Positions 7,813 to 16,439 of a stretch of DNA of 64,000 bases are shown here, piece by piece. Position numbers and translations under genes: made by a program. Every line of letters starts with the position of its first letter. Positions within the stretch are counted from its first letter, which is position 1. This DNA comes from Halorhodospira halophila (lineage in GTDB: Bacteria > Pseudomonadota > Gammaproteobacteria > Nitrococcales > Halorhodospiraceae): assembly GCF_016653405.1 (NCBI RefSeq), contig NZ_NHSN01000025.1:335352-399351 (forward strand), given 5' to 3'. Under the pieces are notes generated by a model. That model ran no database searches. It was not told the DNA's origin and was given only the letters and a program-made list of their open reading frames with translations.

Positions 7813-9822
7813 CTAATCGAAGTGGGTGCCGGGGCGCGCCTCGACCTCGGCGGGCAGGCGGTAGCCGCGCTCCATGGCCGTGCCGCCGAGACCGACGAGC
7901 AGCAGCGGCCGCAGGCCCTCGCCGCCGGCGGCGATGCGCGCGCTCACCAGCCACGGTCCCCACTGCCCGCCCAGCTCGAGGAAGGGGTAGCGATTGGAGC
8001 TGCGCCCGCCGGGCATGGGGACCGCGCTCTCGTCATCGTCCCAACGGCTGCGCTCCCACGCCTGGTTGGCGGTGAGCCAGCCCACGCCCCTCTCGCCCAG
8101 GGGCCGCCACAACCCGGCGCCGATGGTCAGCTGCACGGTGTCCAGATCGACGTCATCGCGCTGGCCGGCGGCGCTCTCCACCCGGTAGCTCACACTGCGC
8201 AGACCGAGACTGCCGCTGGCGGTAACCGGCAGGCGATCGGCGAAGTACTGCCCCTGAACGCCGAAGTGGACGTTGAGTTCGCCGTCGCGCTCCACCCGGG
8301 TAAGCCCATCGAAGCCGTCCGGGCGGTCGCTGTAATCGACCCCGCCGTCGCTGCCCGGCAGGCGGTAGCTGTCGTAGGGCTCGCCGCCAAGGCTGCCCAC
8401 GCTCACGCCCCAGCGCCAGCCGTAGTGGTAGGGGCGGCGGTAGCGCGGCTCCTTGTAACGGCGCTCGATGCGCTGGTCCGGGCGCAGCACCAGCTCATCG
8501 ACGATGTCCTGGTAGTCGGGATCGTCCCGGGTGATGCGCACGGTGTAGCCCCCGGCCTCGGCGGGGCGGCGGATGGCGCCGGGCTCCTGGTGCTCGTGGC
8601 TGTCCAGGCGGATAACGCTGTGCCGGCCGGCGGCACGCAGGTCCAGATGGCCGTACTGGCGCTCGGTCAGGCGGGCCGAGAAGTAGGCCGCCGGGCTGCG
8701 CTCGCCGACTTCCACCGTGGCCGTCTCGCCGCGGTACTCCGCGGTGTCCAGCACGCGGATGCGGTAGCTGCGCCCCGGGCGCACCGGGACCCGCGCCGGC
8801 GTGACGTAATCGCGGCCGTCGACACGTACCACCGCGCCACTAGGCCGGGTGTGGAGGTAGAGGGTAGCGGGATCCTGTGCCGCTACCCCCTCGGGGCGCG
8901 GGTTGACCAGGCAGCAGAGATGCGGCGCCCGGCTGACCGGCTGCGCCGGATCGCCCAGGACCTCCACCCGCAGCTGCCCGGAGAGCCCGCGCAGGCTGCG
9001 CGCCGCCGTCCAGCCGTCGTCATCGGTGAGCAGGGTCATGCCGCCAATGCGCAGCTTGAGGTTGGGCTGTGGGCGCAGGGAGTGGCGGTCCACGGCCACG
9101 AAGCGGACCTCGCCGTCGGTCACCACCGGGATCACCTGCAGTTGCGCGGCGGCCTCCCGGGCGGTCTCCTCGAAGTAGGCGGCGAAGGTGGTCTCGCCCA
9201 GGCGGGGGCTGTAGAGTCGCTCATCGCCCACGCCGGTGCGCACCACCGTCTGGTGGCCCCGCGCCGCGCGGGCGAAGCGCTGCCCGGGGCGGTCCTCGGG
9301 CACCGCCTCGGTGAGCTCGAACTGCGCCATGGCCGGGGCGTTGCGCCGGGCCTGGGCGCGCAGCCGATCCATGCGCGCATCGGGCAGGCGAACCCGAACG
9401 TACCACCCTTCGGCCACCCGCTGCTCGGCCACTACGCTTGCACCCTCCAGGGCGACGTGGCTCACCGAGGCCACGGTGGCGGTAAGTTCCAGCTCGGTGT
9501 CCCGCTCCACCTCGTCCCCGGCGACCTCACCCCGGCGTTGCAGGCTGCGGAAGACCTCGCGCTGCTCGCCGCGCACGGCGGTGACCACCTCGCCGGCGAT
9601 CTCGTAGAGGGCCGACTGGCGTGCCTCCTCGGGGGTCTCGCCGGTGCCGTGCCCGTAGGTGTAACCCGGCTCCGCCGCCGCCCGCCCCTGCTCGCGCAAC
9701 TCCGCAGCATCGGGGTGGCGATCGCCGAGCCAGGCACACCCGCCGCCGAGCACCATCCCGCCAACCAGCAGCAGGACGGCGGCGAAACGTGGCAGGCGGC
9801 CCGGCACGGGAGCCCCCGTCAC
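7813..9822 (-). CDS. Large lipoprotein with LPP20-like, PEGA and C-terminal beta-barrel regions
   Basis: 669 residues with a lipoprotein signal peptide and acceptor cysteine C29 (VLGGGC). Residues 52-160 (YTYGHGTGETPEEARQ and following alpha/beta sequence) resemble the LPP20/FlgT-N fold. About 320-375 is a PEGA-type domain (LYLHTRPSGAVVRVDG), and 390-458 looks like a second, weaker repeat of that sort. From about 468 the sequence alternates polar and aromatic residues as in an outer-membrane barrel. I know no named protein with this order. The start is GTG, overlapping the stop of the upstream small lipoprotein gene by four bases (GTGA), so the two are probably translationally coupled. The role is unknown; an envelope or surface-structure function is likely. 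Confidence 0.75.
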   Translation of the reverse strand: MTGAPVPGRLPRFAAVLLLVGGMVLGGGCAWLGDRHPDAAELREQGRAAAEPGYTYGHGTGETPEEARQSALYEIAGEVVTAVRGEQREVFRSLQRRGEVAGDEVERDTELELTATVASVSHVALEGASVVAEQRVAEGWYVRVRLPDARMDRLRAQARRNAPAMAQFELTEAVPEDRPGQRFARAARGHQTVVRTGVGDERLYSPRLGETTFAAYFEETAREAAAQLQVIPVVTDGEVRFVAVDRHSLRPQPNLKLRIGGMTLLTDDDGWTAARSLRGLSGQLRVEVLGDPAQPVSRAPHLCCLVNPRPEGVAAQDPATLYLHTRPSGAVVRVDGRDYVTPARVPVRPGRSYRIRVLDTAEYRGETATVEVGERSPAAYFSARLTERQYGHLDLRAAGRHSVIRLDSHEHQEPGAIRRPAEAGGYTVRITRDDPDYQDIVDELVLRPDQRIERRYKEPRYRRPYHYGWRWGVSVGSLGGEPYDSYRLPGSDGGVDYSDRPDGFDGLTRVERDGELNVHFGVQGQYFADRLPVTASGSLGLRSVSYRVESAAGQRDDVDLDTVQLTIGAGLWRPLGERGVGWLTANQAWERSRWDDDESAVPMPGGRSSNRYPFLELGGQWGPWLVSARIAAGGEGLRPLLLVGLGGTAMERGYRLPAEVEARPGTHFD

Positions 9823-10022
9823 CGCTGCTGCATGCGGTCGCGATGCTCGTCCCGGGCCCGTTCCAGATCCTGCTCGGCCTGCTCCCGCTCCTCGCGGGTC
9901 TCGGCCTCCTCCAGGGCGCGCTCGGCGGCCCGCTCGCTGGCGCTGCGCTCAACCCGCTCGGCACAGCCGCCGAGCAGCAGCGCGCCGAGCAGCGGGATCA
10001 ACAACGTCCGGCCACGGCGCAT
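9819..10022 (-). CDS. Small coiled-coil lipoprotein (67 aa)
   Basis: The predicted product has a lipoprotein signal ending in LLLGGC (C20), followed by a charged, alanine- and glutamate-rich stretch that should form a single helix or coiled coil. AGGGGG lies just upstream of the ATG. The gene is sandwiched between two LPP20-type lipoprotein genes, 8 bases after one and overlapping the other by four bases, so it is almost certainly a member of the same operon. No family recognised; it resembles Lpp-like or spacer lipoproteins in design only. Confidence 0.7.
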   Translation of the reverse strand: MRRGRTLLIPLLGALLLGGCAERVERSASERAAERALEEAETREEREQAEQDLERARDEHRDRMQQR

Positions 10023-10030
10023 GGTGCCCC

Positions 10031-10621
10031 CTACTGGTTGACCCGCTCGCGCAGCCGGTCCAGGTGGTTCTCGGCGGCGCCGCGCAGATCCGAACGCAGC
10101 CCATCGTCGTCCTCGGCTCCGATGGCGCGGAAGTAGGCGTCGAAGTCCTGCTCCAGATCGTACTGCGACATCACCACCCAGCGGCCGTCCTCGGTGACGT
10201 CGGTGCGTTTGACCTGCACGCCGACCAGGGTCTGGTCGATCCACTGCTCGGTGCTCTGCTGCAGCTGCTGCCGGGTGCGCGCGCCCTCCTCGTCACGGCC
10301 CAGGTCCTGACGGTCGAAGTATTCGCTGTTGAGCGCCTGGATGGTCTGGGTCAGCTGCTCGGCGATCTCGGCGGCGGCGTTGGTGCGCGCCTGGCGGCGC
10401 ATCTGATCCGGATAGTCCGGCTCGGCCTGGGAGACGCCGAAGCCGTAGACCACCATGGACTCCTCCGGCGTCTCGCGCTGCACGTACCAGCCGGGCAGCC
10501 CCAGGCGCTCCTCGGCCTCGGGCTCGGTCTCGGGCGGCTCGTCGGGGGTGGTGCCGCAACCGATCAGGGTCGCGGCCAAGGCGCTGGCCGCCAGCAGGGC
10601 GGGGAAACGGTTCAGGGGCAT
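10031..10621 (-). CDS. LPP20 family lipoprotein
   Basis: 196 residues with signal peptide and lipobox (ATLIGC, C22). The mature part carries the LPP20 pattern: GWYVQ followed by a strand-rich start (MVVYGFGVSQAEPD), then a long helix ARTNAAAEIAEQLTQ. LPP20/FlgP relatives are outer-membrane lipoproteins, some of them flagellar outer-ring components, others envelope-stress proteins. GGAGGATCC precedes the ATG. It is the first gene of a three-gene lipoprotein operon. No flagellar structural genes are adjacent, so a flagellar role is not implied. Confidence 0.8.
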   Translation of the reverse strand: MPLNRFPALLAASALAATLIGCGTTPDEPPETEPEAEERLGLPGWYVQRETPEESMVVYGFGVSQAEPDYPDQMRRQARTNAAAEIAEQLTQTIQALNSEYFDRQDLGRDEEGARTRQQLQQSTEQWIDQTLVGVQVKRTDVTEDGRWVVMSQYDLEQDFDAYFRAIGAEDDDGLRSDLRGAAENHLDRLRERVNQ

Positions 10622-10670
10622 GGATCCTCCGGGGTGAAAGCCGCTTCGTGGATGGTCTCCACCAGCCCCT

Positions 10671-10676
10671 ACTATA
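10671..10676 (-). promoter_or_regulatory. Candidate -10 box for the LPP20 operon
   Basis: TATAGT on the minus strand lies 49 bases upstream of the first ATG of the lipoprotein operon. No convincing -35 box is present at the right distance, so this is weak evidence. Confidence 0.3.
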
Positions 10677-10711
10677 GCCCAATCACCCCTGCTGCGCGCC
10701 GGGTATCCGGG

Positions 10712-11413
10712 CTAGAAGATGCGGCCGAAGACCATGTGCACGCCGGCGCTGCCGCCGGTGTCCGCGTGCAGGCCGACGTAGCCGGTGCGATCGACCATCA
10801 GATCGAGCTGGGTGTAGGCGCCGGTGAGCCGGTCCTGCTCGAAGCCCTCGCGTACACCATTCACGTACTGATCGCCATCGATGGCACTGAGGTAGCCGCC
10901 CACGCTCCAGCGCACCGGGCCGACGCGCACCACCGGCCCGAGCCGCGCCTGCAGCTCGGTCCACTCGCGCTCGACCTCGCGGCCGTTGCTGCTGCCGTCG
11001 ACGTCGTGCCAGGTGTAGCGGACCTCGCCGAGCAGGCTCACCGGCTCGCGGTGGAACAGGTGCGAGCGCACGCCGGCGCCGATGTAGTAACCGCTGAGCC
11101 GGGTGGTGTCGGCCACCTGGCTGTCGGGGGCGGGGCCGGGGTCGTCCACCCGGGAGCGCATCCAGCCGCCGAACAGGCCGGGCTGGATCTGCGGGTTGCC
11201 GACCTCGAAGAGCTGGAAGCCGACGCGGCTGGTGCGGTGCTCGACGGTGCGATTGCCGTAGTCGAGGTCGGTCTGGGCGTGGGCACCGCTGATGCGCAGA
11301 TCCACGTCGTATCCGCGCTCACCCTGGTAGCCGTGCGCCGACGCCGGGCCGGCCACCGCCATCACCACGGCGGCGATCAGCGGGGCACGGACGCGGCGGC
11401 GCGGCAGGGTCAT
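10712..11413 (-). CDS. Small outer-membrane beta-barrel protein
   Basis: 233 residues with a signal peptide (cleavage after GPASA, about residue 26), alternating amphipathic strands and a terminal phenylalanine (VFGRIF), as expected of an 8- to 10-stranded barrel. Recognisable strand blocks are [15 protein letters not shown] and [13 protein letters not shown] do not recognise a specific family; PagL-type enzymes were considered, but their catalytic His-Ser pair is not evident. Its ATG overlaps the stop codon of rho (TCAT on the plus strand at 11410-11413), an unexpected coupling between a transcription terminator and an envelope protein. Confidence 0.7.
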   Translation of the reverse strand: MTLPRRRVRAPLIAAVVMAVAGPASAHGYQGERGYDVDLRISGAHAQTDLDYGNRTVEHRTSRVGFQLFEVGNPQIQPGLFGGWMRSRVDDPGPAPDSQVADTTRLSGYYIGAGVRSHLFHREPVSLLGEVRYTWHDVDGSSNGREVEREWTELQARLGPVVRVGPVRWSVGGYLSAIDGDQYVNGVREGFEQDRLTGAYTQLDLMVDRTGYVGLHADTGGSAGVHMVFGRIF

Positions 11414-12672
11414 GTGCGCTTCATGGCCTCGAAGAACTCGGTGTTGGTCTTGGTGTCCTTGAGCTTGTCGAGGAGGAACTCGATGGCGGCGACTTCGTCC
11501 ATGTTGTTCAAGAGCTTGCGCAGGATCCAGGTCTTCTGCAGCTCCTCCGGCGTCATCAGCAGTTCCTCGCGGCGGGTCCCGGAGCGGTTGAGGTGGATGG
11601 CCGGGTAGATGCGCTTCTCGGCGATCTTCCGGTCCATGTGCAGCTCCATGTTGCCGGTGCCCTTGAACTCCTCGTAGATCACCTCGTCCATGCGCGAGCC
11701 GGTCTCCACCAGCGCGGTGGCGAGGATGGTCAGGCTGCCGCCCTCCTCGACATTGCGCGCCGCGCCGAAGAAGCGCTTGGGCCGGTGCAGGGCGTTGGCG
11801 TCGACACCGCCGGTTAGCACCTTGCCGGAGGACGGCACTACCGTATTATAGGCGCGCGCCAGGCGGGTGACGGAGTCGAGCAGGATGACCACGTCCTTCT
11901 TATGCTCGACCAGGCGCTTGGCCTTCTCGATGACCATCTCGGCGACCTGGACGTGGCGCGAGGCCGGCTCGTCGAAGGTGGAGGAGACGGTCTCGGCGCT
12001 GAGCACCGAGCGGGCGAACTCGGTGACCTCCTCGGGCCGCTCGTCGATGAGCAGGACGATGAGGTAGCACTCGGGGTAGTTGTAGGTGATGCTCTGGGCG
12101 ACGTTCTGGAGCATCATCGTCTTGCCGGCCTTCGGCGGCGAGACGATCAGGCCACGCTGGCCCTTGCCGATGGGGGCGACCAGATCGATGACGCGGGCGG
12201 TGAGGTCCTCGGTGGAGCCGTTGCCCCGCTCCATGCGCATGCGGTCGCGGGTAAAGAGCGGCGTCAGGTTCTCGAAGAGGACCTTGTTCTTGGCCGCCTC
12301 CGGCGGCTCGAAGTTGATCTGGTCAACCTTGAGCAGCGCGAAGTAGCGCTCGCCATCCTTGGGCGGGCGGATCTTGCCGGTGATGGTGTCCCCGGTACGC
12401 AGCGCAAAGCGCCGGATCTGGCTGGGCGAGACGTAGATATCGTCGGGCCCGGCCATGTACGAGGCATCGGCGGAGCGCAGGAAGCCGAAGCCGTCCTGGA
12501 GGATCTCGAGGACGCCGTCGCCGTAGATGGAGTCGCCGTTCTTGGCGTGGGCCTTGAGGATGGCAAAGATGATGTCCTGCTTCCGGGAGCGGGCAGTGCC
12601 CTCAATGCCCATGGACTGGGCGATCTCCAGGAGTTCGGTGGCTGGCTTTCTCTTGAGCTCGGTGAGATTCAT
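11410..12672 (-). CDS. rho: Transcription termination factor Rho
   Basis: A 420-residue hexameric RNA helicase that terminates transcription. The N-terminal helical domain starts [10 protein letters not shown]. The RNA-binding cold-shock-like domain ([14 protein letters not shown]) is at 60-73, the Walker A loop SPPKAGKT at about 178-185, and the Q-loop and R-loop further on ([26 protein letters not shown]). It is one residue longer than the E. coli protein. ATG 12672 is chosen over an in-frame ATG nine codons upstream because the family starts MNLTELK. trxA lies just upstream on the same strand, the classic trxA-rho order. Confidence 0.97.
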   Translation of the reverse strand: MNLTELKRKPATELLEIAQSMGIEGTARSRKQDIIFAILKAHAKNGDSIYGDGVLEILQDGFGFLRSADASYMAGPDDIYVSPSQIRRFALRTGDTITGKIRPPKDGERYFALLKVDQINFEPPEAAKNKVLFENLTPLFTRDRMRMERGNGSTEDLTARVIDLVAPIGKGQRGLIVSPPKAGKTMMLQNVAQSITYNYPECYLIVLLIDERPEEVTEFARSVLSAETVSSTFDEPASRHVQVAEMVIEKAKRLVEHKKDVVILLDSVTRLARAYNTVVPSSGKVLTGGVDANALHRPKRFFGAARNVEEGGSLTILATALVETGSRMDEVIYEEFKGTGNMELHMDRKIAEKRIYPAIHLNRSGTRREELLMTPEELQKTWILRKLLNNMDEVAAIEFLLDKLKDTKTNTEFFEAMKRT

Positions 12673-12778
12673 GGTTCGCTTCGGCGTGGGGAGGGTCACG
12701 GGGGCGCCGTCCCGCCGGAGGTCCGCAGGGGCGCGGTAGCGCGGGACTGCATCCGGGGGCGGCGCCGCGGCGGTTTCG

Positions 12779-13105
12779 CTACAGGTTGCTGTCGATGAAC
12801 GCGGTCAGCTGGGACTTGGACAGCGCGCCGACCTTGGTGGCCTCGACGTTCCCGCCCTTGAACAGCATCAGCGTGGGGATCCCGCGGATGCCGTACTTCG
12901 GCGGCGTTTCCGGGTTCTCGTCGATGTTCAGCTTGACCACCTTGAGGCGGTCGCCGTAATCGGCAGCGATCTCTTCGAGAATGGGGCCGATCATCTTGCA
13001 CGGGCCACACCACTCGGCCCAGTAATCCACCAGCACCGGCACGCTGGCTTGAAGCACTTCCTGCTCGAAATTCTGGTCGGTGGCGTGCACGATTGCGTCG
13101 CTCAC
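12779..13105 (-). CDS. trxA: Thioredoxin 1
   Basis: 108 residues. The redox-active site is WCGPC (C33, C36), and the cis-proline loop is GIRGIPTL. It reduces cytoplasmic disulfides such as those of ribonucleotide reductase and PAPS reductase. The GTG start is chosen because GGAGG lies upstream and the family begins SDxIVHxTD. Longer in-frame versions would add about 80 residues of non-family sequence. A strong promoter lies 178 bases upstream. Confidence 0.97.
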   Translation of the reverse strand: MSDAIVHATDQNFEQEVLQASVPVLVDYWAEWCGPCKMIGPILEEIAADYGDRLKVVKLNIDENPETPPKYGIRGIPTLMLFKGGNVEATKVGALSKSQLTAFIDSNL

Positions 13106-13282
13106 GGTAGAAGACCTCCAGGTTCGATTGCGTCGATATGGGCGGAGCCGCTGCGCGGGGCTCGGAAAATTGGAAACCGCTCGCTGATTGGAACCGAGGA
13201 TCCCGACAAGGGGGCCGAATGCGGGATTGGGCGCTGCGCTGCCAAAAGAGCCGGCGCGCGACGCGCGGTTGTAGTAGGACGG

Positions 13283-13311
13283 AAAATAGCGGCCCTCGGC
13301 CAGCGTGTCAA
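13283..13311 (-). promoter_or_regulatory. Sigma70-type promoter for trxA(-rho)
   Basis: On the minus strand TTGACA (13306-13311) is a perfect -35 box, followed after 17 bases by TATTTT (13283-13288). The -35 box overlaps the stop codon of the upstream cysteine-rich gene. The transcript would have a leader of about 170 bases before the trxA GTG. Confidence 0.75.
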
Positions 13312-13691
13312 CTGCGCTGGCAGGCGCCGAGCGCTTCGCAGCAGCGCAGACCACGCTCTGCCACCTGTTTGAGGTCGCGCAGGGCGTCGTGGGCGGCGAG
13401 GATCCGCTCCTGGGTCTGCTCGCCGGCGCCTTCGTCGGCGATGGCTGCGGCGCGTGCCGAATCCGCCGCCTGCTCGAGTTCGATCACCCGGGCGCGGAAA
13501 CAGCACAAGCGCTGACACTCGACGCAGTTGAGTGTCGCCTCACTCTTGCGCAGCAGCTCCTCGAACACCGCCCGCAGCACCGGCGAGGCGCCCGGGTCGC
13601 TGCAGACCGCCGCCACCGCCTCGGCGACGCAGTGGCTGATACGGGTCAGCTGCGCTTCCACCTCTTCCAGGGGGGCCATGGACTCGGCCAA
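13308..13691 (-). CDS. Cysteine-rich helical protein of unknown function
   Basis: 127 residues with nine cysteines, arranged mainly as CVECQRLCC in the centre (C-x2-C-x3-C-C) and RCCEALGAC at the C-terminus. No signal peptide is present, so it is probably cytoplasmic; the rest is charged and helical. The pattern could bind zinc or an iron-sulfur cluster, but no family is recognised. TTG 13691 is preferred as start because GGAGG sits 9 bases upstream; an internal ATG at 13679 lacks a ribosome-binding site. It precedes trxA in the same direction, with a recognisable promoter of its own. Confidence 0.7.
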   Translation of the reverse strand: MAESMAPLEEVEAQLTRISHCVAEAVAAVCSDPGASPVLRAVFEELLRKSEATLNCVECQRLCCFRARVIELEQAADSARAAAIADEGAGEQTQERILAAHDALRDLKQVAERGLRCCEALGACQRS

Positions 13692-13725
13692 TTCCGGTTA
13701 CCTCCGCTACGGGACAGGCTATGAT

Positions 13726-13754
13726 CCTATAATGATGCGGGTGAGACTCCACAA
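13726..13754 (-). promoter_or_regulatory. Candidate promoter of the cysteine-rich gene
   Basis: TTGTGG (13749-13754) and TATAGG (13726-13731) on the minus strand are spaced 17 bases apart and lie 35 bases upstream of the TTG start, between this gene and the end of cysQ. Confidence 0.5.
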
Positions 13755-13776
13755 TCACAAGTACCCCGCTGGCGGC

Positions 13777-14604
13777 CTAGCGTCGCGCCTCCCAGGGCAG
13801 GCCGTCGGTAATGCGCGCCCAGTCGTAGGCCGGGTCGCCCACGGCGATGAAATCGGGATTGAGCAGCGACGCCCCGGTGTTGTAACGCAGCGGGTCCCCG
13901 CCGACGTCCATCAGGCGACCGCCGGCGGCCTCCAGCACGCACTGCGCCGCACCGGTGTCCCACTCGCAGGTGGGCCCGAAGCGCGGGTACAGGTCGGCCT
14001 CGCCCTCGGCAATGCGGCAGATCTTCAGCGAGCTGCCCACCGAGAGTTCGCGGTAATCGCCCAGCCGGGCGAGGATATCGGACACCGCCGCCTCGCGGTG
14101 GGAGCGGCTGACCACGGCGGTCAGCGGCGGCTCGGCCGCCCGGGTGCGGATGCCGCGCCGCTCTCCGCCGGCCTCGCGCCAAGCACCGGCGCCTGCCGCA
14201 GCCGCCCAGGTCACCCCCAGATCCGGGGCGTGCACCACGCCGAGCACCGGGCGACCGCCGTCGACCAGCGCGATGTTCACGGTGAACTCACCGTTGCGCT
14301 TGATGAACTCCCGGGTGCCGTCCAGCGGGTCGATCAGCCAGTACTGCCCCCACGCCGCGCGCTCGGCCGGCTCGATGTCCTCGCCCTCCTCCGAGAGCTG
14401 CGGCAGATCGGGGGTCAGGCCGCCCAACCCGGCCCGGATGGCGTCGTGGGCCGCCTGGTCGGCCCGGGTCAACGGGCTGTCGTCCGCCTTGGCCTCTACC
14501 TCGAAGTCGGCGGTGCGGTACACCGCCATGATGCGCTCACCGGCCTGCTCGGCGATCTCCTGCACCGGCGCCAGCCAGCGCTGCCACTGTTGCTCTGCCA
14601 TCAT
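13777..14604 (-). CDS. cysQ: 3'(2'),5'-bisphosphate nucleotidase
   Basis: CysQ hydrolyses PAP (3'-phosphoadenosine 5'-phosphate), the by-product of sulfate assimilation, to AMP. It belongs to the lithium-sensitive inositol monophosphatase-like fold. The metal-binding motifs are visible: SEEGEDI at 71-77 and DPLDGTREF at 92-100, plus the C-terminal WDTGAAQCVLEAAGG. 275 residues. Two adjacent ATG codons (14604, 14601) are both served by GGAAGGG. nudE starts upstream on the same strand with a 25-base gap, the usual cysQ-nudE neighbourhood. Confidence 0.92.
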   Translation of the reverse strand: MMAEQQWQRWLAPVQEIAEQAGERIMAVYRTADFEVEAKADDSPLTRADQAAHDAIRAGLGGLTPDLPQLSEEGEDIEPAERAAWGQYWLIDPLDGTREFIKRNGEFTVNIALVDGGRPVLGVVHAPDLGVTWAAAAGAGAWREAGGERRGIRTRAAEPPLTAVVSRSHREAAVSDILARLGDYRELSVGSSLKICRIAEGEADLYPRFGPTCEWDTGAAQCVLEAAGGRLMDVGGDPLRYNTGASLLNPDFIAVGDPAYDWARITDGLPWEARR

Positions 14605-14629
14605 CCCTTCCGTGTCGTTCGGGCGCGCA

Positions 14630-15184
14630 TTACGCCGTGCGCGCCGCCAGGTGATCCCGCGCCAGGAACAGCGCGGTAATCGAGCGCGCCTCGGTCAGAT
14701 CGGCCTGCCCGAGGAGCCGTTCCAGCTCTTCCAGCGGCCAGGGCACCACCTCGATCGGCTCCGGCTCATCACCGGGCAGGGGATGCTCGTAGAGCCCCTC
14801 GGCGAGGATGAGCTGCGTGCGGTGACTGAAGTAGGCGGGCGCCAGGGTGACGCTGCGCAGCACGGTGAGCCGCTCGGCGCCGTAGCCGACCTCCTCCATG
14901 AGCTCGCGGTTGGCAGCGCGCAGCGGGTCCTCCTCGGGCTCCACGCGGCCTTTGGGCAGCCCCAGCTCGTAGCACTCGGTGCCGGCGGCGTACTCGCGGA
15001 TGAGCAGCACCTCGCCACGGGTGTTCACCGGGACCACCAGCACCGCCCCGGCTGCGCTGCCCCCCAGTCGCTCGTACTCCACCTCGACGCCGTTACGAAA
15101 GCGCAGCCCCACCGACTCGATGCGAAACAGCCGCGAGCGGGCAACGGTGCTGCGGTGGAGCGTCTCCGGGTAGCGATCGCTCAT
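14630..15184 (-). CDS. nudE: ADP compounds hydrolase NudE (Nudix)
   Basis: A 184-residue Nudix hydrolase. The Nudix box is complete (G-x5-E-x7-REL-x-EEVG; RANRELMEEVGYG-type core at about residues 87-102), with the upstream TECYELGLPKGRVE. E. coli NudE has 186 residues and hydrolyses ADP-ribose, NADH and Ap3A. ATG 15184 is chosen because it aligns with the family start and has AAAGG upstream. Adjacent cysQ supports the NudE assignment over generic ADP-ribose pyrophosphatase. Confidence 0.85.
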   Translation of the reverse strand: MSDRYPETLHRSTVARSRLFRIESVGLRFRNGVEVEYERLGGSAAGAVLVVPVNTRGEVLLIREYAAGTECYELGLPKGRVEPEEDPLRAANRELMEEVGYGAERLTVLRSVTLAPAYFSHRTQLILAEGLYEHPLPGDEPEPIEVVPWPLEELERLLGQADLTEARSITALFLARDHLAARTA

Positions 15185-15211
15185 CGGCCCTGCCTTTCTT
15201 CGCGTCGGGCC

Positions 15212-15217
15212 ATTGTA
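15212..15217 (-). promoter_or_regulatory. Candidate -10 box for nudE-cysQ
   Basis: TACAAT on the minus strand lies 27 bases upstream of the nudE ATG within otherwise very GC-rich sequence. No good -35 partner is seen. Confidence 0.35.
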
Positions 15218-15249
15218 CATCCCCCGCCCCGGCGGCGGCGAGCGCCGCC

Positions 15250-16425
15250 TCAGGCGGCCAGGCGGGCGGTGTGGGCGGCGATGACCCGCTCCTCGTCGGT
15301 GGGGATAACCCAGGCGCGAAGGGCGCTGCCCGCCGCGGTCAGCCGGGGTCCACCGGCCTCGTTGGCGGCGCCGTCGAGCTCCAGGCCGAGCCAGGCCAGC
15401 CCCTCGAGGATGCGCCGGCGCACCGGCGTGGCGTGCTCGCCGATCCCGGCGGTGAAGACCACAGCGTCCAGCCCGCCGAGGACCGCAGCCAGGCCACCGA
15501 TCTCGCGCAGCGTACGGTGGCAGAAGAGATCCACCGCCTCTTCGGCGGCCGGGTCGTCGCTGTCGAGGAGCACGCGCATGTCGGCGGAGAGCCCGGAGAC
15601 GCCCAGCAGCCCGGACTCGCGGTAGAGCAGGCGCTCGACCTCCGCCGCCGTCATCCCCTCCTGCTGGAGCAGGTGCAGGATCACCCCGGGGTCGATGTTG
15701 CCGCAGCGCTGCCCCATGGGCAGACCGTCCAAGGCGGTAAAGCCCATCGTCGTGGCCACGCTGCGCCCGCCGGCCAGGGCGCAGAGGCTGGCGCCGGCGC
15801 CCAGGTGGGCGACCACGGTGCGCCCTGCCGCGGCGGCCGGATCGTATTCCGGCAGGCGGGCGGCGATGTACTCGTAGGAGAGGCCGTGGAAGCCGTAGCG
15901 GACCACGCCACGCTGCTCGTAGGCACGCGGCAGGGCGAAGCGCTGGGCGACCGCCGGCTGGGTGCGGTGGAAGGCGGTATCGAAGCAGGCCACCTGGGGC
16001 AGTTCCGGCGCCACCCGGCGCACCGCTTCGACAGCGGCGAGGTTGTGCGGCTGGTGCAGCGGCGCCAGGGGCTCGAGCTGGTGCAGGGCCTCGAGCACCG
16101 CCGCGTCGATGACCACCGGCGCGCTGTGCGCCTGGCCACCGTGGACGATGCGGTGCCCGGCGGCCACCAGATTCAGCTCGCCCAGATGGGCGCGAACCGC
16201 GTCGAGCACGGCCGACAGCGCCGCATCGTGGTCGGCACCGGCCCGCAGCTCGCGGGTGGCGACCGCCCCCTGCAGATCATCCACGTGCAGCCGTGCCGCG
16301 GCCCCGATCCCCTCCACCTGGCCACGCAGGTGCAGGGTCAGGGCGTCTTCATCCCCGTGCCGGTAGACCGCGTACTTGACGCTGGAAGAGCCGGCGTTGA
16401 GGACGAGGATGGCGTCGTCGGGCAT
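15250..16425 (-). CDS. ackA: Acetate kinase
   Basis: Interconverts acetyl-phosphate plus ADP and acetate plus ATP. 391 residues. The ASKHA signatures are NAGSSSVKYAVY (about 9-20), CFDTAFHRTQP near the middle, and HLGAGASLCALAGGRS followed by GFTALDGLPMG. It is the last gene of a minus-strand operon behind phaC and a Pta-type gene, with a 14-base gap. A propionate or butyrate kinase activity is possible, given the polymer-related neighbours. Confidence 0.93.
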   Translation of the reverse strand: MPDDAILVLNAGSSSVKYAVYRHGDEDALTLHLRGQVEGIGAAARLHVDDLQGAVATRELRAGADHDAALSAVLDAVRAHLGELNLVAAGHRIVHGGQAHSAPVVIDAAVLEALHQLEPLAPLHQPHNLAAVEAVRRVAPELPQVACFDTAFHRTQPAVAQRFALPRAYEQRGVVRYGFHGLSYEYIAARLPEYDPAAAAGRTVVAHLGAGASLCALAGGRSVATTMGFTALDGLPMGQRCGNIDPGVILHLLQQEGMTAAEVERLLYRESGLLGVSGLSADMRVLLDSDDPAAEEAVDLFCHRTLREIGGLAAVLGGLDAVVFTAGIGEHATPVRRRILEGLAWLGLELDGAANEAGGPRLTAAGSALRAWVIPTDEERVIAAHTARLAA

Positions 16426-16439
16426 CGGGCCGCCTCCGG

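Noticed and set aside
7744..10041. 765-residue open frame on the plus strand
   Set aside because: It is the antisense shadow of the lipoprotein operon; composition is Ala/Gly/Arg/His-rich and no domain or ribosome-binding site is seen.
10712..11413. PagL-type lipid A deacylase
   Set aside because: Size and barrel pattern fit, but the expected catalytic His-x-Ser near the C-terminus is not found (the end reads [14 protein letters not shown]).
13728..13733. Perfect TATAAT on the plus strand
   Set aside because: No -35 at the right distance and no plus-strand gene follows; the same bases are better explained as part of the minus-strand promoter region.
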